Assembly (NCBI GenBank): GCA_963204725.1
Contig: CAUJHH010000064.1
Coordinates: forward strand, 1-64,000
DNA from: Planctomycetota bacterium
GTDB taxonomy: Bacteria > Planctomycetota > Phycisphaerae > Phycisphaerales > UBA1924
DNA length: 64,000 nucleotides
Direction: 5' to 3'
In this document: positions 28,026 through 36,180 of the stretch, one piece after another
How the letters are laid out: the number at the start of each line of letters is the position of its first letter
How positions within the stretch are numbered: position 1 is the first letter of the stretch
The notes under the pieces: generated by a model
Database searches by the model: none
Seen by the model: the letters and a program-made list of their open reading frames with translations, nothing else
What the model was told of the DNA's origin: nothing
Position numbers and translations under genes: made by a program

Positions 28026-28063
28026 GTGGGACGCTCGCGCCGCGATCGCTACGATGCCGAACG

Positions 28064-28885
28064 ATGAGCCTCCCCCCCCCACTTCGTCCGGTCGAGATCG
28101 ATGCGGCGTTTGCCGCGGCGCAGTGCGTGGTGGAGACGCACCGGCAGCTTTCCGTGTGGATGAAGACGGGCGTGACGCTCGCGAGGATCGATGCGGAAGT
28201 GGCGAGAGTGCTCGAGTCGCTGCGGTGCCGCTCTGCGTTCTTGCACTATCGTGCTGGACGCACGCCGCCCTTCCCGTCGCACGCGTGCCTCAGCGTGAAC
28301 GAATGCGTGGTGCATGGAACCGCCGGCTATCTCGAACGCCCCATGCAAGAGGGGGACGTGTTGAAGTTGGACATCGGAGTCGTCCACAACGGCTGGATCG
28401 GCGACGCGGCGTGGACGTACTCGTTCGGCGAACCAAAGCCCGAAGTCAGGCGACTCATGGAATGCGGGAAGGCGTCGCTGAAGCGGGGCATCTCGGAGCT
28501 TCGGCCCGGGAACACGTTCGAGCACTGGGCGCGGGCGGTGCAGGGGTACGTCGAGGGGGAGAGTGGGTTCTTCCTTGTTCGCGGACTCGGGGGACACGGA
28601 TACGGGCGGAAACTGCATGGTCCGCCATATGTGTCGAACGTGATGGTGGAGTTTCCGGAGGTGTGGGAGGACGCGAGAACACCGTGCCGCCCTGGGACGC
28701 TGATCGCGGTCGAGCCGATGATCGCCATGGGAACGGCGTCGGTGTTCCAGCACAAAAATGCGTGGCCGGTCTACACGCAGGACGGCTCGATGAGCGTTCA
28801 CTATGAGCACGATGTGCTGATCACGGAAGACGGGCCGCGCGTGCTGACCGAGGGGATGGAGGACCTGCCTGACGTGCTTGGCTAG
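28064..28885 (+). CDS. map: Methionine aminopeptidase, type I
   Basis: A 273-residue M24-family enzyme that removes the initiator methionine. The metal ligands are in KLDIGVVHNGWIGDAAW (two aspartates), GLGGHGYGRKLHGPP (histidine), IAVEPMI (glutamate) and SVHYEHDVLI (final glutamate). ATG at 28064 is chosen over an upstream GTG at 28022 that lies across the hutI stop. A run of nine C residues (28072-28080) encodes prolines 4-6 directly after the start. It follows hutI by 38 bases. The enzyme's role is unrelated to histidine degradation. Confidence 0.94.
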   Translation: MSLPPPLRPVEIDAAFAAAQCVVETHRQLSVWMKTGVTLARIDAEVARVLESLRCRSAFLHYRAGRTPPFPSHACLSVNECVVHGTAGYLERPMQEGDVLKLDIGVVHNGWIGDAAWTYSFGEPKPEVRRLMECGKASLKRGISELRPGNTFEHWARAVQGYVEGESGFFLVRGLGGHGYGRKLHGPPYVSNVMVEFPEVWEDARTPCRPGTLIAVEPMIAMGTASVFQHKNAWPVYTQDGSMSVHYEHDVLITEDGPRVLTEGMEDLPDVLG

Positions 28886-28936
28886 TCGGCACCTCTCGAT
28901 TGGACTTGGAATCGGCTCCGCGTTGTGTTGCCAAGA

Positions 28937-28964
28937 AATGGGGGCGGCTCTCGCCACCCCCATT
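28937..28964 (-). terminator. Hairpin terminator between convergent genes
   Basis: AATGGGGG (28937-28944) pairs with CCCCCATT (28957-28964), with an inner GGC/GCC stem, one mismatch and a TCTC loop. On the leftward strand it is followed by TCTTGG, a weak T-run, so it mainly suits the zinc-peptidase gene ending at 28995. It may also stop the hut-map transcript from the other side. Confidence 0.6.
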
Positions 28965-28994
28965 CGGTGCTTGTGAACTCTGATCTGACGTGGC

Positions 28995-31232
28995 TTATGG
29001 CACCGTCACGTTCTTCCAGGCGGTGTACGCCGAGTTCTTGCCGGGAACCTTGGACCGCACGCGGTACCGCCACTGACCGGATCCGGGCGACTCGACGTAG
29101 GCCGTATCGTTCGCGCCGAGCGTCAGTGTGATCGTGTTGGTCCATGTGGTACCGACACGCTGCTGCCGCTGGACGTTGAAGTTCTCTTCAAAGAGCGATG
29201 GATCGGTCCATGTGAAGGTCACAACGCCGGAAGACTGGGTCGCGGTGCCAACGATCGGCGCAAGCGGCTTCGCGTTCGCAAACGAAGTGTATGGAGAGGA
29301 GCCCGCGCTATTGTTGGCGCGGACCCGGTAGCGCCAGACGCCCTCGCCGGGCGAGTTGGAGTACGACGTGGAGTTTGCGGCGATCCCGTGCGTAGTCGAG
29401 GTGCCGGTCCACGCGGTGCCGACTCGCTGCTGACGCTGCACGGAGAAGCTCGTCTCGTTGTTCGAAGTATCGACCCAGCTCAAGAGCGCGGAGCCGGAGG
29501 ATGTCTCGTCCGCAACCTGACCTGAGGGCTTGGATGGGATCGTTACGGCACCGATCACGCTGATGGTGCGGACCTCCGTGTCTGTCAGGCCGCCTGAGTC
29601 TGTCACGCTGGCGGTGATGGTGTGGTTGCCGATGATCAGATCATTTCGTGTGACGCCGGGACCCGTGCCGAGGAGTCCCTGGATGTTGGAAGTCCAGGTG
29701 ATACCCGCAGAAAGCGTCGTGGTGTCGTCCTGGTCGTCTGAAGCGGCGCCGATGCACTGCACGGCGTCGCCTTCGCTATAGGTTTCGCCGTTCGAAGGGG
29801 AAATCACGAAGAGCGTTGGCGCGGTGTTGCCGACTGTGGAGAGGCAGCCTCGCCCCTGGGCGTAAGTGTTGATCGTGTTCTTTGATGCATTGCCAAAGAA
29901 CGGGGGGCTTCCGACACCGTTGCAGGCGTTGATGGCGCTGCACATGATGTGGCAGTCGCCGTTGCCATCGCAGTGTCCCGCATTGAAGTTGTGCCCGACC
30001 TCATGGGCGGTGAGCGCGAGGCGATGGTTCGAATTGGTGGTGTATCGAGACTCGGAAAGGCCGTAGCCGTTGCTGGTGCAGACCGCACCGACCCACGCGA
30101 TTCCGATCGTGCCGCCGTCCACGTTCTTTCCGGTCATCAGGTGGGCGATGTCACGCACGATGCCGCCCTGGCTGCTCTGCCAATGGTTGCGGAACTCGTT
30201 GAGAAGCGTCCCCGGATCGGTCGAGGTATAGGGATCGCTCGAGTTGGACCGAACGATGATCGTGGTGATGGAGAAGGTGACGTCGCAGTCACGCTCATAT
30301 GTGGTTCGGACGCCGTTGAGCACGCTCTCGATGTCCGCCGTCGTATTGGCGACGGAGCTTCCGTTCTTCTGGTAGAACTCGAAGTCGGCATCGAATGCGA
30401 TCTGGCACTCCTTGCGGACTCGTGTGCCGCTGGGCGCTTCCATCGCTTCGATCGCGGGACCCATCTCAGCGTGGAGAAGTGCGCCGCCACACTGGCGACC
30501 CTGGTCCACGGCCTCTGACGCCGCATAGAGCACGTGTGTGGCCTCGGGCGCGCCACGGAAGATGTCGGAGAGCGGCTGGACCGTGAACTCTCTTGGTATG
30601 TCTCCGTCGATACGAATGTGAGCGGTCACGCCGTTGTGAAGCGAAGCCGCGACGATCGAGTTCTCGACCCCATCCAGCGAGCCGACATAGGTCATGATTG
30701 GCGGGAGCGGCGCCTCGGTGAGCAGGCCGTCGCCGGTATCGACAAGCACCTTGAAGCCAGCGGCGCGAACGCTGCGGCGTTCGAGCACCATGAGCTCTAG
30801 GTGGCCATCGAGCGTGATGGGGATCTGAACAAGTCTGTGCGGGACAGCGTTCTCGTCCATTTCAACTATCTGGAATCCGCTGAGGCCCAGCTCGGCGCGG
30901 ATGAATTCGGCCGCGGTCTCGGCGGTATCAACCACTGCGGGGCCAAGATTCAGGAGCACGTCGATCGCGCGATGCGAGTCTGTCGAGGCGAGCTGCCACA
31001 CGTCTCCATCGGTCGCAACCACGCTGGCATTTGCCAGCGAAGCGGCGAGCTCGCAGAGCGAGGGATCGATATCGGGCGCCCATCGCACAAAGATGCTTCC
31101 CATATCGAACGCGCCATTCGCGAGCTGCTCGACGATCGGCCCATCGGCGGGGGTCGGGCCGTGCACGGCACTATGAGCCGTGCCGCACATGAGCGCAGCG
31201 ACACCGCAGAGACTCAGTCTTCGCAAGTTCAT
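28995..31232 (-). CDS. Secreted reprolysin-like zinc metallopeptidase with PKD/Ig-like and two fibronectin-III domains
   Basis: A 745-residue exported protein. The signal peptide is MNLRRLSLCGVAALMCGTAHSA. The metzincin site HEVGHNFNAGHCD (HExxHxxxxxHD) lies near residue 410, typical of M12B/adamalysin-like peptidases. An Ig/PKD-like domain follows (GETYSEGDAVQC region), then two fibronectin type III domains that share VQRQQRVGT and WRYRVR, so they arose by duplication. It probably degrades proteins outside the cell or at its surface. Its 5' end is divergent from trpA. Confidence 0.87.
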   Translation of the reverse strand: MNLRRLSLCGVAALMCGTAHSAVHGPTPADGPIVEQLANGAFDMGSIFVRWAPDIDPSLCELAASLANASVVATDGDVWQLASTDSHRAIDVLLNLGPAVVDTAETAAEFIRAELGLSGFQIVEMDENAVPHRLVQIPITLDGHLELMVLERRSVRAAGFKVLVDTGDGLLTEAPLPPIMTYVGSLDGVENSIVAASLHNGVTAHIRIDGDIPREFTVQPLSDIFRGAPEATHVLYAASEAVDQGRQCGGALLHAEMGPAIEAMEAPSGTRVRKECQIAFDADFEFYQKNGSSVANTTADIESVLNGVRTTYERDCDVTFSITTIIVRSNSSDPYTSTDPGTLLNEFRNHWQSSQGGIVRDIAHLMTGKNVDGGTIGIAWVGAVCTSNGYGLSESRYTTNSNHRLALTAHEVGHNFNAGHCDGNGDCHIMCSAINACNGVGSPPFFGNASKNTINTYAQGRGCLSTVGNTAPTLFVISPSNGETYSEGDAVQCIGAASDDQDDTTTLSAGITWTSNIQGLLGTGPGVTRNDLIIGNHTITASVTDSGGLTDTEVRTISVIGAVTIPSKPSGQVADETSSGSALLSWVDTSNNETSFSVQRQQRVGTAWTGTSTTHGIAANSTSYSNSPGEGVWRYRVRANNSAGSSPYTSFANAKPLAPIVGTATQSSGVVTFTWTDPSLFEENFNVQRQQRVGTTWTNTITLTLGANDTAYVESPGSGQWRYRVRSKVPGKNSAYTAWKNVTVP

Positions 31233-31360
31233 TTGATGTCCCCTTCTTTGGAACGGCCAGTTTGCGTCGAAGAAGCCCTCCGATCAGCCATCTCCGCAAA
31301 CCTGACCCTGTAAGGGTTTCATACTTAGCAGAGTGAAGCCGAATCTGCAAGAAGGATCTC

Positions 31361-31377
31361 CGGGCTCGGAGAGCCCG
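31361..31377 (+). promoter_or_regulatory. Short GC-rich hairpin upstream of trpA
   Basis: CGGGCTC (31361-31367), GGA loop, GAGCCCG (31371-31377): a perfect seven-base-pair hairpin 46 bases before the trpA start, in the 191-base divergent region. It is not followed by a T-run and no leader peptide with tryptophan codons is seen, so attenuation is not supported. Confidence 0.35.
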
Positions 31378-31423
31378 AATCGTCATTGGCCCCCAAGCAA
31401 CTCCCGAACTACGCTCCTGCACC

Positions 31424-32221
31424 ATGAACCGCATTGACCATGTGTTTGAGTCGCTTCGCGCATCAGGACGCAGGGCACTGATGCCGTTTGTCTGCGCGGG
31501 CCATCCAGGCCGTGATTCGTTGCCGGATGTGCTGAGCGGCTGCGAGCGAGGGGGCGCCTCGATCATCGAGGTCGGGATCCCGTTCTCGGATCCGATCGCG
31601 GATGGCCCGGTCATTGCCGCTGCGATGCACAATGCGCTCCGGCAAGGGATGACACCGGCGATCGCTTTCGAGCAGGTACGTGAGATTCGCGGCTCGCTAG
31701 CGTGCGCGCTGGTTGCGATGGTCAGCGTATCGATCGTGCGACGTATGGGCGGATCTGCAGACTTCGTGCGTGAGGCAGTCGCGGCGGGATTTGACGGTTT
31801 CATCTTTCCCGATGCACCGCTGGAAGAGGCGGGCCCCCTGATCGAGGCATGTAGAAGTGAGGGAGCGGCGTTGTCGCTATTGGTAGCGCCGACCACGCGG
31901 CCGGAGCGACTCGCAGCGATCGCGAACGCGTCAAAGGGCTTTGTCTATGTGCTGGCGAGAGCAGGCATCACTGGAGAACGAGCGGATGCGGCGGATGTAG
32001 CGGGCTTGGTGCAGGCGGTTCGTCGGGCGACATCGGTGCCCGTGGTGTGCGGCTTTGGCGTCGGCACGGCGCAGCAGGTCCATGAGGTTGCGATGCATGC
32101 CGATGGTGTGATTGTCGGCAGTGCGCTGGTACGGCAACTCTCGGAAGCGACCGGCGCGGGCGAGTCGCCGGGCGCGGCAGCGGAGCGAATCGTTGCCGAG
32201 TTGGCCGCAGGCCTGCCGTAA
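31424..32221 (+). CDS. trpA: Tryptophan synthase alpha subunit
   Basis: A 265-residue TIM barrel that releases indole from indole-3-glycerol phosphate and channels it to TrpB. The catalytic residues are at the canonical positions E49 and D60 in IIEVGIPFSDPIADGP. The loop two segment reads DGFIFPDAPLEEA and loop six reads YVLARAGITGER, both slightly different from the usual DLPxEE and YLLSRAGVTG. No trpB or other trp gene is next to it, so the pathway is scattered or the rest lies outside. Confidence 0.92.
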   Translation: MNRIDHVFESLRASGRRALMPFVCAGHPGRDSLPDVLSGCERGGASIIEVGIPFSDPIADGPVIAAAMHNALRQGMTPAIAFEQVREIRGSLACALVAMVSVSIVRRMGGSADFVREAVAAGFDGFIFPDAPLEEAGPLIEACRSEGAALSLLVAPTTRPERLAAIANASKGFVYVLARAGITGERADAADVAGLVQAVRRATSVPVVCGFGVGTAQQVHEVAMHADGVIVGSALVRQLSEATGAGESPGAAAERIVAELAAGLP

Positions 32222-32444
32222 GATCGCATGCATAGCATGTATATTCACCTTATTCGCATATATATGCGTGTTATTCTTGGGCTTGGGCTCCCAGGGGGGC
32301 AAGCGATTGCTAGCATTGGCGACAGATCGTGGCGTTTCGTTCCGAATCGGGGCGGGCTGAGTTCGATCGCTTGGAGCGGTCAGCAGCCGCGGGATACGCC
32401 TCTTGACACTCGGAGTGAGCGAATCCACGGATGGAGGCGCCAGT
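32222..32444 (+). promoter_or_regulatory. AT-rich leader of glutamine synthetase with a 14-base palindrome
   Basis: The 223-base gap between trpA and the glutamine synthetase gene starts with an AT-rich stretch (about 32226-32275) containing the perfect palindrome CGCATATATATGCG at 32255-32268, unlike the surrounding GC-rich DNA. A TTGACA at 32403-32408 has no good -10 partner. GGAGG at 32433-32437 is the ribosome site of the next gene. The palindrome is a candidate operator, for instance for nitrogen control, but no known site was matched. Confidence 0.4.
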
Positions 32445-34640
32445 ATGGATCGCAGCGTGCACTCGCATGGACGTCACGGGACCGCATTCGCCTCAAACGG
32501 CCACGCCCAGGGCGATGGATCGGCGAGGTCGGTCGAGTCGTTGTTTGCCTGCGATGTATTCACCGAGCGGGTGATGCAGCAGCGATTGCCGAAGGAGGTC
32601 TTCAGACGGATCCAGCGGACGATCACGCACGGCGAGCGATTAGACGCGAAACTCGCCGATGTCGTTGCGGCCGCGATGCGTGACTGGGCGATCGAGAACG
32701 GCGCGACGCACTACACGCACTGGTTCCAGCCGCTCACGGGTCAGACGGCGGAGAAGCACGATGCATTCCTCTCGCCCGACGGGCGAGGCGGCGCGATGAG
32801 CGAGTTCACGGGTTCCATGCTGGTGCAGGGAGAGCCCGACGCTTCGAGCTTTCCATCGGGCGGCTTGCGCACAACATTTGAGGCACGCGGGTATACGGCG
32901 TGGGACTGCACGAGTCCGGTGTTCCTGGTTCGATCGACGGGCACAGTCACGCTGGTGATCCCGACGGCGTTTGTCTCGTGGAATGGCGAGGCATTGGACA
33001 AGAAGACGCCGCTGCTGCGATCGATGCAGGCGGTCTCCGCACAGGCGATGCGGGTGCTCCGGGTCTTCGGGACCGCCGACGGGGTGACGAGCATCACCCC
33101 GACGATCGGCGCAGAGCAGGAGTATTTCCTCATCGATCGTGAGTGCGTGTTCCGTCGATCGGATCTGCTCTCGTGCGATCGGACGCTGACGGGTGCAAGG
33201 CCGCCGAAGGGGCAGCAGCTCGAGGATCACTACTTCGGTTCGATTCCGCCTCGTGCGCTCGCGTACATGGCGGAGGTTGAGCGGGAGCTGGTGCGTGTGG
33301 GCGTGCCTGTGAAGACGCGCCACAACGAGGTCGCACCGGGGCAGTTCGAGGTTGCCTGCACGTTTGAGACCGCGAACATCGCGTGCGACCATCAGATGCT
33401 GGTGATGGAGACGCTACGCCGCGTCGCGCCTCGGCACGGCCTGCAGTGCATCCTGCACGAGAAGCCATTTGCGGGCGTCAATGGTTCGGGCAAGCATGTG
33501 AACTGGTCGCTGGCAACGGATACGGGCGTCAACTTGCTCGATCCGCGGGACGAGACGCACTCCAACATGCAGTTCCTGGTGTTCCTGTGCGCGATGATCC
33601 GTGCCGTCGATTTGCACGCCGACATGCTTCGTGCATCGATCGCCTCAGCAAACAACGATCATCGACTTGGCGCAAACGAGGCGCCGCCGGCCATTATCTC
33701 GATCTTCCTTGGCGACATGCTCATGGACATTATCGAGCAGATCGAGTCGGGAAAGACGAAGAAAACGATCAAGGGAGGCACGATCGACCTGGGAGCAACG
33801 ACGCTCCCGCAGATTCCCCGCCATTCCGGGGATCGGAACCGCACCTCTCCCTTTGCGTTCACAGGCAATAAGTTCGAGTTCCGCGCTGTGGGTTCTTCGG
33901 CCTCGATCGCCTGGCCGATCACGGTGCTCAATGCGATCGTCGCGGACTCGCTCGACTTTGTCGCGACCGAACTAGAGAAGGCCGTCGGCACCAAGCCGAC
34001 TGAAGCCAAGTTGCAGCAGGCGGTGCGGGCCATGCTGCAGCGCCTGGTTCGCGAGCATAAGCGGGTGATCTTCAACGGCGACGGATACTCGCAGGCGTGG
34101 CACGATGAGGCCGCGAAGCGGGGACTGCCGAACTTCCGCGACACGGTTGAGGCGTTGCCGGCGCTGCGATCTCGCAAGGCGGCGGACCTGATGAAGCGGT
34201 TCGGCATTCTGAGCAAGCCGGAATTGGAGAGCCGCCACCACATCTTTGTCGAAAAGTTCGTGAAACAGGTGACGATCGAGGCGGAAACGCTCTCGCAGAT
34301 TGCGCGGACGCAGATCCTGCCGACGGCGATCCGTCAGCTGACCGAGTTCGCGGAGTCTGTGGGTGCGAGCGATGCCGCGGATGTGCCCTCGACGACCGTC
34401 CGGGAGATGCTGGAGATCTACACCGATCTGATCGGCAGATTCCGGACGCACACGATCTCTCTGGAGTCGTTGCTCGCCGAGGAACACCACGAAGAGCCGG
34501 AGAAGCACGCGCAGTTCATCAAGAACAAGGTTCGGCCGGTGATGGCGGCAGTGCGTGAGCTCGCGGACGAACTCGAGCGTCGAACGAGCGCGGACCTTTG
34601 GCCCCTGCCGACCTATCGCGAGATGCTTATCCTGAAGTGA
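32445..34640 (+). CDS. glnN: Type III glutamine synthetase
   Basis: A 731-residue GSIII enzyme making glutamine from glutamate and ammonia with ATP. It is much longer than type I (about 470). Diagnostic parts are [20 protein letters not shown]-like [18 protein letters not shown] with the metal-binding glutamates, [22 protein letters not shown] and the C-terminal helical extension. ATG at 32445 has GGAGG seven bases upstream; the earlier TTG at 32403 has none. No PII or ammonium transporter gene is adjacent. Confidence 0.95.
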   Translation: MDRSVHSHGRHGTAFASNGHAQGDGSARSVESLFACDVFTERVMQQRLPKEVFRRIQRTITHGERLDAKLADVVAAAMRDWAIENGATHYTHWFQPLTGQTAEKHDAFLSPDGRGGAMSEFTGSMLVQGEPDASSFPSGGLRTTFEARGYTAWDCTSPVFLVRSTGTVTLVIPTAFVSWNGEALDKKTPLLRSMQAVSAQAMRVLRVFGTADGVTSITPTIGAEQEYFLIDRECVFRRSDLLSCDRTLTGARPPKGQQLEDHYFGSIPPRALAYMAEVERELVRVGVPVKTRHNEVAPGQFEVACTFETANIACDHQMLVMETLRRVAPRHGLQCILHEKPFAGVNGSGKHVNWSLATDTGVNLLDPRDETHSNMQFLVFLCAMIRAVDLHADMLRASIASANNDHRLGANEAPPAIISIFLGDMLMDIIEQIESGKTKKTIKGGTIDLGATTLPQIPRHSGDRNRTSPFAFTGNKFEFRAVGSSASIAWPITVLNAIVADSLDFVATELEKAVGTKPTEAKLQQAVRAMLQRLVREHKRVIFNGDGYSQAWHDEAAKRGLPNFRDTVEALPALRSRKAADLMKRFGILSKPELESRHHIFVEKFVKQVTIEAETLSQIARTQILPTAIRQLTEFAESVGASDAADVPSTTVREMLEIYTDLIGRFRTHTISLESLLAEEHHEEPEKHAQFIKNKVRPVMAAVRELADELERRTSADLWPLPTYREMLILK

Positions 34641-34680
34641 ACGATGCGGCACCGGGGCGAGATCCGCGGTGCCGTCTTTG

Positions 34681-34753
34681 GGCCCTGTAGCTCAGCGGTA
34701 AGAGCAGGCGACTCATAATCGCTTGGTCCTCGGTTCGAATCCGAGCGGGGCCA
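34681..34753 (+). tRNA. tRNA-Ile2 (anticodon CAT, lysidine type)
   Basis: A full cloverleaf: acceptor GGCCCTG with CGGGGCC (one G-U pair), D stem GCTC/GAGC, anticodon stem GGCGA/TCGCT with loop CTCATAA, and T stem CTCGG/CCGAG with TTCGAAT. The anticodon is CAT. The anticodon arm and variable loop match the E. coli tRNA-Ile2 pattern from memory rather than elongator tRNA-Met, so it is called Ile2, reading AUA after lysidine modification. The 3' CCA is not encoded. Met elongator remains the alternative. Confidence 0.85.
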
Positions 34754-34806
34754 CTACGGCAGCGGCGAGGACCGCATCAAGCGGGATCCCGGCATCGGCA
34801 GTATGG

Positions 34807-35991
34807 TTAGTACCGCAGGTTTGCGAACGAGTTGGGCACGCTGAACTGACCCTCGCCTCCGACACTTATGACCTCACCGAATGCGTTGCTTCCCTTGATC
34901 ACGAAGTCGGTGCTGTTCTGGGAGGCAACGTTTGAGATGATGAGGCACCGATCGCCGAGGATGTCAATGCCGGGACCGATGTTGCCGAATGCCTGATTCC
35001 GCTCGATGACGACGCCACTGGACTCGCCCGGGACCAGGAAGCCTGTCTGCTTGTTCTCTCTGGCCGAGTTGCCTCTAGCGATCGAGCCGAGCTGCAGCAG
35101 GAATCCGTGCGAATCGTTGAATCCGGCGGTGGATTCGATCACGCTTGCACTGCGACCAATGCTGAATCCGACCCCCTTGTTCGCCGTCGAATTGCACGAG
35201 CGGACCTCGGCGGCGACTCCGGTTTCGAACCCGTTGGCGCTGTTCCGCGCGGCGACGGAATTGACGATCAGGGATGCGTCTCCGACACCAAATCCGCGCT
35301 TGTTGTCATTGGCGGTACAGGAAGTCACGGTGGCACCTGTGCCGACGACGACGCCATCGTTGCCGTTTCCGGACGCGAGTGAGGTGTCGATCGTGCTGTC
35401 GGATCCGAGGGCGAAGCCATCGTTGGCATTGTCGATCGCGCTACTTCCCGAGACTTTGCCGTTGTCGGAGCCGCCGATGCCGGAGCCGCCATTTCCGCTG
35501 GCGGTGCAATTCGTGACCGTTGCGTTCGTGCCGACGATGAATCCGCTCCCCCCGTTGGTGTTGGACGAGATCGAGTCAAGAGATGCGCCGGTGGTCGAGC
35601 CGATGTCGATGCCATCTCCGGGCCAATCGCTGATGGTGCCGTTGAAAATGGTGACGCTTTCGATGGGGCCGTTGGAACGGATTCCGTCTCCCGTCGAGCC
35701 CGGCTTGCCTCGAAGAGAGAATCCGGCAAGGTCGATCGTGACATTGCTCGTGGTGATGGTGATCCCGCCGGATCCCTCAAGGTCAGCGCCGAGGTAGTAG
35801 GACCCGGGTACGGATATGGTGATCGGCACCGAATCGATAAGCACGCGAGGCTCGGTCTGGCTCAATGTCTTGCCCGTCGAGGCGACGGGCCCTGGAGGTG
35901 GATTGAGCGGTCCGGCGACGGCAGCGGCACCCACGACGATGATGCTCCACACGGCAACGGATCGGAACTGCGTGGTCCGCTTGGTTGACAT
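34807..35991 (-). CDS. Secreted right-handed beta-helix repeat protein
   Basis: A 394-residue exported protein. ATG at 35991 has GAGGAG eight bases upstream and a signal peptide follows (SVAVWSIIVVGAAAVAGP); a longer in-frame reading to 37311 is antisense to the kinase gene and is rejected. From about residue 75 it has short repeats such as NVTIDLAGFSLRG, NGTISDWPGDGI, NATVTNCTASGNGGSG and SVAARNSANGFE, typical of parallel beta-helix proteins of the pectate-lyase-like type. No catalytic site is visible, and no dockerin or LEPR motif is present. It is divergent from the protein kinase gene. Confidence 0.82.
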   Translation of the reverse strand: MSTKRTTQFRSVAVWSIIVVGAAAVAGPLNPPPGPVASTGKTLSQTEPRVLIDSVPITISVPGSYYLGADLEGSGGITITTSNVTIDLAGFSLRGKPGSTGDGIRSNGPIESVTIFNGTISDWPGDGIDIGSTTGASLDSISSNTNGGSGFIVGTNATVTNCTASGNGGSGIGGSDNGKVSGSSAIDNANDGFALGSDSTIDTSLASGNGNDGVVVGTGATVTSCTANDNKRGFGVGDASLIVNSVAARNSANGFETGVAAEVRSCNSTANKGVGFSIGRSASVIESTAGFNDSHGFLLQLGSIARGNSARENKQTGFLVPGESSGVVIERNQAFGNIGPGIDILGDRCLIISNVASQNSTDFVIKGSNAFGEVISVGGEGQFSVPNSFANLRY

Positions 35992-36180
35992 CTCAGTTTC
36001 TCCTCGGAGAGTATTCAGCGTACGCGAAGCGCAGGTTCGATCCAAGCACGATCGGCCCGATGTCCCGAATGAGACACGAACTTGTCGATCCGGCGCGCGC
36101 CCTGTGTCTTCACTATCCTGTTGAGGTGCGTTCGACAGGACGCCCGGCGGAGTATTCGTCGCGCTGACGAGACCATCGGA

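Noticed and set aside
32403-32444. TTG start 14 codons upstream for glutamine synthetase
   Set aside because: No ribosome site; the ATG at 32445 has GGAGG at the right distance.
34681-34753. tRNA-Met (elongator) reading of the CAT tRNA
   Set aside because: The acceptor, anticodon arm and variable loop agree better with tRNA-Ile2; identity is still not proven.
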